Below are positions 7,953-14,761 of a stretch of 20,242 bases of DNA, piece after piece. The notes under the pieces are model-generated. The model searched no databases. It was not told where the DNA came from and saw only the letters and a program-made list of their open reading frames with translations. Position 1 is the first letter of the stretch, and the number at the start of each line of letters is the position of its first letter. The position numbers and the translations under genes are program-made. Source of the stretch: an uncultured Eggerthellaceae bacterium (GTDB lineage Bacteria > Actinomycetota > Coriobacteriia > Coriobacteriales > Eggerthellaceae); the NCBI GenBank assembly GCA_946618265.1, contig CAMOLA010000037.1, positions 1 to 20,242 of the forward strand, written 5' to 3'.

Positions 7953-7991
7953 ATTCGAATGGGAAGCGAAATTATGTTAGCGCTTCGAAGC
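7953..7991. repeat. Cluster of TTCGAA palindromes, candidate operator
   Basis: ATTCGAAT (7953-7960) and GCTTCGAAGC (7982-7991) are perfect palindromes whose TTCGAA cores are 30 bp apart, about three helical turns. Between and overlapping them, GAAGCG (7963-7968) and CGCTTC (7981-7986) form a further inverted repeat around an AT-rich centre holding CATAAT on the minus strand. The spacing suits dimeric regulator binding; autoregulation by the nearby XRE protein is speculation. Confidence 0.35.
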
Positions 7992-8090
7992 ATGTATCAT
8001 CCTTGCAATGTTGGCCGAAAATGTACGTGCAAACCGTATTCGGATAGTTTAGTCGTATATCGAGCAAACGCAATACCTGATTTTTGAAAA

Positions 8091-9773
8091 CTATGCCTTC
8101 CTGACAAACTTCGCCGCGAAATGCGCGTCGGGCGTGCCTTCTCCGAGCTGCGAGGTGAAGCAGGCCTTGCCGCCGATCGGAACGAGCGAGAAATTCTTGC
8201 CCTCGGTGCTCTCGAGAAAGCTCTTCACGACGCCATTGTTCTCGGCATAGGTCACCGTGCACGTGGAATAGAGGATGCTCCCCCCGACCTCGACGTGCGA
8301 CGCGGCGGATTTTAGTAGCGACAATCCGATGCCCGCGAGCTCTTCGACCTGCTCGGGCTTGAGGCGCCAGCGGATTTCGTGGTGCCTTCTCAGCGTGCCG
8401 AGCCCCGAACACGGCGCGTCGATGAACACGGCGCTGAACATCCGGTCTCCGAGGACGCTGTCGAGGCGCGTCGCATTGCCCGTGATGAAGTCTTCGACAT
8501 CGACGCCATAGGCCTGTGCCCGGTCCCGCAAGAGCTCGGTCTTGAATCCGTGGTTGTCCATGCAGCTGAGCGTGAACTGGTCTCCGTACAGGCGGTTCGA
8601 GAGGCTCTGCATGAGAATGGATTTGGTGCCCCTTCCTGCCCCCACCTCGAGGAGCGTTTCGGGCTTTCCCCCTTCCAGCACGCAAGACGCGATAGCCTGG
8701 GCAGACGCGTCGGAAACGAGGATCTTGCCCTGCGAGAACAGGCGCTGGATTCTCCCGTCTGCCAGTGCTCGCGGCTTCGAAACGCGATAGCATCCCGGAA
8801 CCTCGATACCGCCAGACGAAGCAGGCTCGAGATCGGCGCCTGCTTCGGCAAACGCCTCGACGACCTCTGCGTCGGTTGCCTGGAGGGAGTTGACTGCGAC
8901 GTAGAGAGGTGCCGGATCGTTCGACGAGCGCATGAGCTGCACTGCAGCCTGCGGACCCAAGTCGGCAACGAGCTGTTTCGCGAGCCACGTCGGAAACGCG
9001 TAGAGGAGCGAAAGCGCCTCGATGTCATGTTTCGGATTGCCGAACGGGAACTTGTCGGCCATGCCAAGGATGCGGTGCAGAACCGCGTTTCCAAGGCCGG
9101 AAGCGCTCGGCGCGACTGCACGTACGAGCTCGACGCCTTGATCGAGCGCGGCATGCGGCGCCTTTTTCAGGAAAATGATCTCGTAGGTCGAGATGCGCAT
9201 CGCATCGCGCACGTCGGGCTTGATGTCGCGCGGGTTGTCCAATGCGCGGTTGATGACGTCGTCGAGCGCGCCGCCGCAGCTCACGACGCCCAAAGTGAGG
9301 AGCGTCGCGAATGCGCGGTCTTCCGCCGAAAGCTTCGACGTGTCGATCGATGCTTCTATGACCTCCTGGGCGTACGCGTTGCGCTTGCGCACCTGCTGCG
9401 TCGCATACAGCGCTCCGAGCCGTCCAGGGCTGGCGTCGCAGCGTTCGTACAGGTCGCGGAAATCGCTGTGCTCGACATAACGCTCGCCGCCCTGCTTCGC
9501 GATCTCGTCTTCTGCAAGGCGCGCGGCCTTATCGCGCACCCGTTGTTCGGAAAACGAGATGGAACGCGGCTTCTTGTTGGGGTCCTTTTGACGAGGATCG
9601 AGCTCGCCCCGATAGACGGGCTTGTCGTCGTCGACGAGGTTCTTCATCTTCTTCTGGTCGTAGTACTTCTTCGATTTTACGACACGCTTCTTGTTGGGCG
9701 TCCATTTGCGCCGGGGCTCGCCCGCGCCCTCGGATGCGCTCGAAGCGGTTTCTGTTACGTTGTTCTCAGCCAT
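8091..9773 (-). CDS. rsmB: RsmB, 16S rRNA m5C967-type methyltransferase
   Basis: This enzyme methylates a cytosine of 16S rRNA with S-adenosylmethionine. A NusB-like RNA-binding domain (about residues 117-240) precedes the methyltransferase domain. The SAM motif is LLEVGAGRG (374-382), the motif IV cysteine is in DAPCSGLGT (C455) and the nucleophilic cysteine is in LYSTCTV (C505). The protein is 560 residues, about 100 longer than usual. The extra length is a basic, low-complexity N-terminus rich in Lys, Arg and Asp (residues 1 to about 100), probably disordered and RNA-binding. The ATG follows the fmt stop codon with no gap (TAA then ATG), and GGGAG in the end of fmt serves as ribosome-binding site. 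It is the last gene of the def-fmt-rsmB operon. Confidence 0.95.
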   Translation of the reverse strand: MAENNVTETASSASEGAGEPRRKWTPNKKRVVKSKKYYDQKKMKNLVDDDKPVYRGELDPRQKDPNKKPRSISFSEQRVRDKAARLAEDEIAKQGGERYVEHSDFRDLYERCDASPGRLGALYATQQVRKRNAYAQEVIEASIDTSKLSAEDRAFATLLTLGVVSCGGALDDVINRALDNPRDIKPDVRDAMRISTYEIIFLKKAPHAALDQGVELVRAVAPSASGLGNAVLHRILGMADKFPFGNPKHDIEALSLLYAFPTWLAKQLVADLGPQAAVQLMRSSNDPAPLYVAVNSLQATDAEVVEAFAEAGADLEPASSGGIEVPGCYRVSKPRALADGRIQRLFSQGKILVSDASAQAIASCVLEGGKPETLLEVGAGRGTKSILMQSLSNRLYGDQFTLSCMDNHGFKTELLRDRAQAYGVDVEDFITGNATRLDSVLGDRMFSAVFIDAPCSGLGTLRRHHEIRWRLKPEQVEELAGIGLSLLKSAASHVEVGGSILYSTCTVTYAENNGVVKSFLESTEGKNFSLVPIGGKACFTSQLGEGTPDAHFAAKFVRKA

Positions 9774-10724
9774 TTAGCAGCTCTCCCACCGAAGTGTCGT
9801 TCCCTTTATTCCCTGTATCCCACCGGCAAACGCCTTCGCCGGCATGCTTTTCTTTCCGTCAGGTTTGACCTGCTCGATCTCGAGAGGACCATCGGCGCAC
9901 ATGGCGAAGAGCCGTTTCGCGACGAAGACGAGGTCCCCCTCTTCGAGCCCTCTGCAAGCGTCGGCGGCCATGTCGTCAACCGCGCATCGCGCGCGCTCGA
10001 CCGTGACGCCGCGCCCCGCAAGCATTGCACGCGCAGGATGGGCTGCATCTGCAGCCCGGATTTTCGCGCATGCCTCCGAAGCGACATCCGAAGGACACAC
10101 CCACAGCTCGCCCTTTCCAATCTTTTCGGCGTAGGTGACGTCGTCACTCCCCTGCTCGGTCCAATCGATGGAACCGCGCTCGAGGCGGGCCATTGCGTCG
10201 ATCAGCGCGCCCGCACCCCGTTCGGCAAGCTCAGCCTCCAAATCATCCAGGTATTTCTCCCCTATCGGCACAACGACGCGCTCGCAAAATGCTCCCGTGT
10301 CGAGGCCTTCCTCCATCTTCATGACGCACACGCCCGTCGCCTCATCGCCAGCCAATATGGCGCGCTGCATGGGGGCTGCACCCCGCCATCTCGGCAAAAG
10401 CGACGTGTGGACGTTCAGGCATCCGAACCGCGGTATTTCCAGCACGTTGCGCGGGAGTATGCAGCCATACGCCGTTACGCATACGACATCGGGAGACAGG
10501 CTCTTGAGCTGCTCTACCGCATCGTCTTCTTTGAAATCGTGGGGCGTGAACACGGGGATGTCGCGCTTGAGGGCGGCCTGTTTGACGGGAGACGCCACGA
10601 GCTGCTTGCCGCGGCCCCTCACCGCATCTGGGCGCGTGAACACGCCGACGACTTCGTGCTCGTCAGCGACGCGCTCGAAGACGACGGCCGATAGCTCGGG
10701 TGTGCCCATGTACACGACGCGCAT
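9774..10724 (-). CDS. fmt: Methionyl-tRNA formyltransferase
   Basis: Fmt transfers a formyl group from 10-formyltetrahydrofolate to initiator Met-tRNA. At 316 residues it matches the E. coli protein (315). The N-terminal catalytic domain begins VVYMGTPELSA. The catalytic Asn and His are in NVHTSLLPRWRGAAP (N104, H106) and the catalytic Asp in EEGLDTG (D142). The C-terminal tRNA-binding domain (about 205-316) includes KIGKGELWVCP. Its ATG shares one base with the def stop codon (TAATG), and it runs directly into rsmB. The def-fmt pairing is very widely conserved and joins formylation with deformylation. Confidence 0.96.
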   Translation of the reverse strand: MRVVYMGTPELSAVVFERVADEHEVVGVFTRPDAVRGRGKQLVASPVKQAALKRDIPVFTPHDFKEDDAVEQLKSLSPDVVCVTAYGCILPRNVLEIPRFGCLNVHTSLLPRWRGAAPMQRAILAGDEATGVCVMKMEEGLDTGAFCERVVVPIGEKYLDDLEAELAERGAGALIDAMARLERGSIDWTEQGSDDVTYAEKIGKGELWVCPSDVASEACAKIRAADAAHPARAMLAGRGVTVERARCAVDDMAADACRGLEEGDLVFVAKRLFAMCADGPLEIEQVKPDGKKSMPAKAFAGGIQGIKGTTLRWESC

Positions 10725-11266
10725 TATCGTACCTTCGGATCGGAGACGGAAACCTGGCCCGGCTTGGCTCCAAGGCGCCGCGCCTCCTCGTATGCCTTGA
10801 GCGCCTTGATGCGTTCGCGCGGCTTTGCGCTCTCGAAGAGCGTCTTGCCGTTAAGATGGTCGATTTCGTGCTGCAGACAACGTCCGAGGAGGCCGTCGCC
10901 CTCGATGATCCACGCCTGGCCATCCAGATCGTAATATTTGACCTGGGCCCATGGTTTGCGCTCGATGGGAACTGAGATTCCAGGACACGAGAGGCACCCT
11001 TCTTCGTCCGTTTCGGGTTCACCGTCGAGTTTCAGTATTTCGGGGTTGACGAGAACGAGGGGATCGCGCACGTCTTCGGGCGAAACGTCGATGACGATAA
11101 TGCGCTTCAACACCCCCACCTGAGGCGCGGCAATTCCAACGCCGTCATTGGCGTACATTGCGCGCTCCATCTGCTTCGCGAGTTTCTTCAGGCTCTTGTC
11201 GTTGAGGTCGCAGGGTTCGCAAACCTGGTTGAGCAACGGGTCGGGTGATTGGACGATTTTCAACAT
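10724..11266 (-). CDS. def: Peptide deformylase
   Basis: This 180-residue metallo-hydrolase removes the formyl group from nascent protein N-termini. All three family motifs are present: GVGIAAPQVG (42-51), EGCLS (89-93, metal ligand C91) and QHEIDHLNG (132-140; metal ligands H133 and H137, catalytic E134). The residue after EGCLS is a cysteine (EGCLSCPG), where Val, Phe or Ile is usual. The ATG at 11266 has GAGGA about 9 nt upstream. It is the first gene of the operon with fmt and rsmB. A 213-nt gap without a gene separates it from dnaG. Confidence 0.96.
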   Translation of the reverse strand: MLKIVQSPDPLLNQVCEPCDLNDKSLKKLAKQMERAMYANDGVGIAAPQVGVLKRIIVIDVSPEDVRDPLVLVNPEILKLDGEPETDEEGCLSCPGISVPIERKPWAQVKYYDLDGQAWIIEGDGLLGRCLQHEIDHLNGKTLFESAKPRERIKALKAYEEARRLGAKPGQVSVSDPKVR

Positions 11267-11306
11267 GCGCGTACTTCCTCTTCATGTTTTCAAGTTTGAT
11301 GAGCAA

Positions 11307-11312
11307 AGTATA
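11307..11312 (-). promoter_or_regulatory. Candidate -10 box for def-fmt-rsmB
   Basis: TATACT on the minus strand (five of six consensus bases) lies 40 nt upstream of the def start codon. No good -35 hexamer is seen at 17 +/- 1 bp. Confidence 0.35.
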
Positions 11313-11400
11313 TCGTGCGGTTCTTTTCGAATCCGCATTGCGCACGCGATTCCTCAATATGCCTACGCGCACGTCCTGCACGCCGATTGCGCTCTTGTCA

Positions 11401-11426
11401 CGTCTGGCGCTTCGCAGCCGCAGACG
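11401..11426. repeat. Stem-loop in the dnaG-def intergenic region
   Basis: CGTCTG (11401-11406) and CAGACG (11421-11426) form a 6-bp stem with a 14-nt loop about 55 nt after the dnaG stop codon. No T-run follows, so it is not a convincing terminator. The rest of the dnaG-def gap (11267-11479) shows nothing else beyond the candidate -10 box. Confidence 0.3.
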
Positions 11427-11479
11427 CTCGTCGGAACCAGCCCGCGCCGCATCGCACGAACGGCTCGATCGCGCGCCTT

Positions 11480-13333
11480 CTAGCCCGAAACGGCCGGTTT
11501 GTGAGCAGAACGCTTGGCTGCGAGAGACTTCTGGAGCTCGACAGCCGCCGCGAACATGATCTCTCGCTCCTCGGGTCCCATGCTCCCATCAGATCGCAGT
11601 TGGTCGTTCATTGCGGCCAAGGTTGACTCCATGTCGCCGATTTCGAGCTCTTCCACGAGGAACCGTATAGCGGCCTGCTTGTCTTCGCCTTCGTCGAACG
11701 TTGCCGATGTCAGGGCGCCGGCTGCCCGTGGGAAGCGCTCGGATGCCGCGGCGACGATCTTGGCCGGAGGGGCAGCTGGATCGTTTTCGAGCACATCGAG
11801 CACGATGCCGGCAAGCTGGGCATTTGCTTCGTCATGCCATTGCGTTTGTGCAAGGGCGTCGGCATTTTGCAGCGCGATCGTCGGATGCTGCGCGAGAAGG
11901 CTCACGAGCCTCCGCTCGAATCGGCGCCTGCTCCGCTCGGCGGAAGGCAGCCTCCCCGCATCCTGGTTGAGAGGTTGCGGGCGTTCGGGCTCGGAGTCTC
12001 GTTGCTCGTAGGACCGCGGGGGTTGAACCCTCTCCAGCGCGTCGAGGACATCTTGCTCGCGCATGCGCAATTTTCCCGAAAGCTGAATGGCGTAATCCTT
12101 GGCGAGCATGGACGACTTGATGGGCGCGAGGACGGCAAGCGCCGCCGAAAGCGCGCGGGTCCTTCCTTCGGCCGTTGAAAGGTCGTGCGCAGCGAGCCTG
12201 CGCTCTATGCCGTACGAGATGAGCGGTTTCGCCTCCGAAACGAGCTTGCGAAGCTCGTCAGCGCCCCGCTGACCGACGAAATCGGCAGGATCCAGGTCAT
12301 CCGGCAGCGTGACGGCGCACAACTCGATGCGCGTCTTGCCCGCCTCGGGCGTCATGCTCTCGTCGATGAAGCCGAGCGCCCGGTCCGCGGCTCGTTGGCC
12401 CGCAGCATCGCCGTCGAACAGATAGACGATTCGCTTGGAGGCGTGGCGCGATATGAGCCTGATATGCTGGATGGTAAGTGCCGTTCCGAGCGTGGCGACC
12501 GCGTTCTCGATTCCCGATTCATGCAGTGCGATCACGTCGGTATAGCCCTCGACGATGATGGCGGTGCCGGTGTTGGTCATGGCGCGCTTGGCCTTGTCCA
12601 GGCCATAGAGCACGTTCGACTTGTGAAAGAGCGGCGTTTCCTGGGAATTGAGGTATTTCGGCTCTCCGTCGCCGATGACGCGCCCGCCAAAGGCAATGCA
12701 CTCCCCTTGCGGGTCGAATATGGGAAACATGACGCGGTCGTAGAACCTATCGTACACGCGTCCACCGTCGCGTTCGACGGCCACGTTCGCAGCCACCATC
12801 TCGTCGGGCTTGAAACCTTTCGACCCGAGATGGCGCACGAGCTGGCTGCGACCCGGCGCAAAACCCAGCATCCATTTTTTGGGCACCTCTCCCCCGAGGT
12901 CCCTCGATCCCAGATACGCGCGCGCCTTGGCAGCACCGTCGGATTTCCCGCGCATGAGCTGCATGTGGTAGAACTCGCACGTCTGGGCACACACTTCGCG
13001 CAAGCGCGCCTTCCTGCTCGAAGGCACGATGTTGCGGCCCGACTCTTGAATATCGATATGAGCGCGTTCAGCGAGATGACGCACCGCGTCGGGAAAATTG
13101 AGGTCGTCCTGCTTCATGACGAACCCGAAGACGTCACCGCCCTCTCCGCATCCGAAGCAATGCCACAACTGCGTAACGGGGTCTATCTTGCACGATGGCG
13201 TTTTCTCGTTGTGAAACGGGCAGCAGCACCAGAAATCGCGCCCTCGCTGACGGAGGGGAACGCGCTCGCCGATAACGGAGACGATGTCGCTCGCCTCCCT
13301 AACCTTCTGGATGTCCTCATCGCTGATTGTCAT
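11480..13333 (-). CDS. dnaG: DNA primase
   Basis: DnaG makes RNA primers at the replication fork. The 617-residue product has an N-terminal CHC2 zinc-binding domain (C38, H41, C59, C62 in CPFH and HCFGCG), the catalytic core with YDRFYDRVMFPI, and the Toprim domain with EGYTD (262-266) and DGDAAG (307-312). A variable C-terminal part (from about 410) should bind the DnaB helicase. The N-terminus MTISDEDIQKVREASDIV matches the family well, which fixes the start at 13333. No Shine-Dalgarno is visible before this ATG: the upstream sequence reads TTATTATACCCAT, more like a -10 region than a ribosome-binding site. dgt diverges from it across 38 bp. Confidence 0.96.
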   Translation of the reverse strand: MTISDEDIQKVREASDIVSVIGERVPLRQRGRDFWCCCPFHNEKTPSCKIDPVTQLWHCFGCGEGGDVFGFVMKQDDLNFPDAVRHLAERAHIDIQESGRNIVPSSRKARLREVCAQTCEFYHMQLMRGKSDGAAKARAYLGSRDLGGEVPKKWMLGFAPGRSQLVRHLGSKGFKPDEMVAANVAVERDGGRVYDRFYDRVMFPIFDPQGECIAFGGRVIGDGEPKYLNSQETPLFHKSNVLYGLDKAKRAMTNTGTAIIVEGYTDVIALHESGIENAVATLGTALTIQHIRLISRHASKRIVYLFDGDAAGQRAADRALGFIDESMTPEAGKTRIELCAVTLPDDLDPADFVGQRGADELRKLVSEAKPLISYGIERRLAAHDLSTAEGRTRALSAALAVLAPIKSSMLAKDYAIQLSGKLRMREQDVLDALERVQPPRSYEQRDSEPERPQPLNQDAGRLPSAERSRRRFERRLVSLLAQHPTIALQNADALAQTQWHDEANAQLAGIVLDVLENDPAAPPAKIVAAASERFPRAAGALTSATFDEGEDKQAAIRFLVEELEIGDMESTLAAMNDQLRSDGSMGPEEREIMFAAAVELQKSLAAKRSAHKPAVSG

Positions 13334-13338
13334 ATGGG

Positions 13339-13344
13339 TATAAT
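13339..13344 (+). promoter_or_regulatory. -10 box of the dgt promoter in the dnaG-dgt divergent region
   Basis: A perfect TATAAT lies 28 bp upstream of the dgt ATG and leads into the ribosome-binding site AGGAG (13361-13365), giving an expected leader of about 20 nt. The -35 region would lie inside dnaG and is poor (CTCATC at 17-bp spacing). The same AT-rich patch read on the minus strand is the only promoter-like sequence close to dnaG. Confidence 0.55.
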
Positions 13345-13360
13345 AACGCAAACGGCAATC

Positions 13361-13365
13361 AGGAG
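13361..13365 (+). promoter_or_regulatory. Shine-Dalgarno that selects the second ATG of dgt
   Basis: AGGAG is followed immediately by one ATG and, after 6 nt, by a second in-frame ATG. Proper spacing selects the second one, at 13372. Confidence 0.7.
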
Positions 13366-13371
13366 ATGACC

Positions 13372-14610
13372 ATGAGCCTTATAGAACCGCCCTATCTGAA
13401 CCTCGACAAGGACATCGAGCTAGCCATCATCGAAGACCGAGCGCATGGCTGGAAGAACCCGAAGGCTTTTGACGACTCCCGCGTTCAGCGCCGTGAGGAC
13501 AACCCTCATGACGCCGCCACCGTCACGCGACCGGCGTTCGCACGCGATATCGAGAAGATAATCAACACGCCCGCCTACAATCGCTATGCCGACAAGACTC
13601 AGGTGTTCTCGTTCGTGGAAAACGATGACATATGCCGGCGCGGCCTCCATGTGCAGCTCGTCAGCCGCATCGCTCGCGGCATCAGCGACCTTCTGGGTCT
13701 GAACACGCAACTCGTCGAGGCCATCGCGCTCGGGCACGACCTTGGACACACGCCATTCGGCCATGCGGGCGAACGGTACCTCAGCCAGTGCTACGAGCGG
13801 CACACGGGTCGCTGTTTCCGCCACAACGTCCATTCCGTCCGCGTGATGGACAAGCTGTATCGGCGTAACATCAGCCTTCAAACGCTGGACGGTGCCATAT
13901 GCCATAACGGCGAGTTCGCCCAGCAAACCCTTCGTCTCGGTGACATGAAGACGTTCGAGGACCTCGACGACGCCGTCGAGCGTTGCACGGCCGATGCGCG
14001 CAATATCAAGAGCCTGCGGCCATCGACGCTCGAAGGATGCGTCGTGCGCGTCTGCGACATGATCGCCTACCTCGGCAAGGACCGCGACGACGCCATGCAC
14101 GTCGGCATACTCGACTCGCTCGACTCCTTCGACACGACCGTCATCGGCCGCGACAACTCCCGCATTATCAACAACATGACGGTCGACATCGTCAACAACA
14201 GCTACCGCAAAGACCACATTGCCATGAGCGAAGAGGCATTCAACGACATCGTGACCGCCAAGCGGCAGAACTACGAGCAGATCTACTACAAAGAAGGAAC
14301 CGTGTCGGTCGTCGAGAACATCGTCGAGGAAATGTTCTCGGAAATGTACGAAAAGCTGCTCGGCCAGCTCATGGCAGGCGACGAAAGCTCGCCGGTGTTC
14401 AAGCACCACGTCGAGAATCTCTGTGCAGCCTCCCGTTCGATCAGTAAGGATACCTACCTTGCAGAAGAGCCCAACCAGATCATCTGCGACTACATCTCAT
14501 CGATGACTGACAGCTACTTCATATCGCTGTACCACAACCTGTTCCCCCGCAGCGACAAGCGCCTCTTCAAGCGCGAATACTGCTCGGACCTCGCACCTGT
14601 TTTCGACTAG
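13372..14610 (+). CDS. dgt: dGTPase-like HD-domain deoxynucleoside triphosphate triphosphohydrolase
   Basis: This 412-residue cytoplasmic enzyme of the dGTPase family hydrolyses dGTP (or other dNTPs) to the nucleoside and tripolyphosphate. The HD metal-site signature is visible: a His in RRGLHVQLVSRIARG (H93) and HD in ALGHDLGHTPFGHAGE (H122, D123). A later Asp is in VRVCDMIAYLGKDRDDA. The start at 13372 is chosen because AGGAG is 6 nt upstream; the open frame extends 15 codons earlier without a ribosome-binding site. It is the only plus-strand gene here and diverges from dnaG, which links dNTP control with primer synthesis by position only. A bidirectional terminator follows. Substrate specificity cannot be read from the sequence. 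Confidence 0.92.
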   Translation: MSLIEPPYLNLDKDIELAIIEDRAHGWKNPKAFDDSRVQRREDNPHDAATVTRPAFARDIEKIINTPAYNRYADKTQVFSFVENDDICRRGLHVQLVSRIARGISDLLGLNTQLVEAIALGHDLGHTPFGHAGERYLSQCYERHTGRCFRHNVHSVRVMDKLYRRNISLQTLDGAICHNGEFAQQTLRLGDMKTFEDLDDAVERCTADARNIKSLRPSTLEGCVVRVCDMIAYLGKDRDDAMHVGILDSLDSFDTTVIGRDNSRIINNMTVDIVNNSYRKDHIAMSEEAFNDIVTAKRQNYEQIYYKEGTVSVVENIVEEMFSEMYEKLLGQLMAGDESSPVFKHHVENLCAASRSISKDTYLAEEPNQIICDYISSMTDSYFISLYHNLFPRSDKRLFKREYCSDLAPVFD

Positions 14611-14646
14611 CACGAACGCGTTCCGATTTACGTCCAGTACATGCGA

Positions 14647-14687
14647 AAACCCCGCCTTGCGTCTTTTTGGATCGCGAGGCGGGGTTT
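14647..14687. terminator. Bidirectional terminator between dgt and hppA
   Basis: A 15-bp stem with one G-T wobble (arms 14647-14661 and 14673-14687, 11-nt loop) starts and ends in an A/T run, giving a T-tail of 3-4 residues on either strand. It sits between the convergent stop codons of dgt (14610) and hppA (14762) and should end both transcripts. Confidence 0.9.
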
Positions 14688-14761
14688 GAACGACTTGCAA
14701 GCGTGCGCTCAAGCAGCGCAGCAAGTAGCGATTGCGCCGTTCGTGGAACGGCGCATCACGA

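Noticed and set aside
7972..8988. A 338-codon minus-strand open frame that overlaps rsmB and extends into the downstream gap
   Set aside because: It is another frame of rsmB with Arg-rich sequence. The part in the gap (7972-8090) is AT-rich non-coding sequence with promoter-like patches.
8379..10694. A 771-codon open frame on the plus strand spanning rsmB and fmt
   Set aside because: It lies antisense to two clearly conserved genes. Its translation shows no domain and is Arg/Ala/Glu-rich, as expected for the reverse complement of GC3-rich coding sequence.
12185..13369. A 394-codon plus-strand open frame opposite dnaG
   Set aside because: Antisense to conserved primase motifs; no recognisable protein features.
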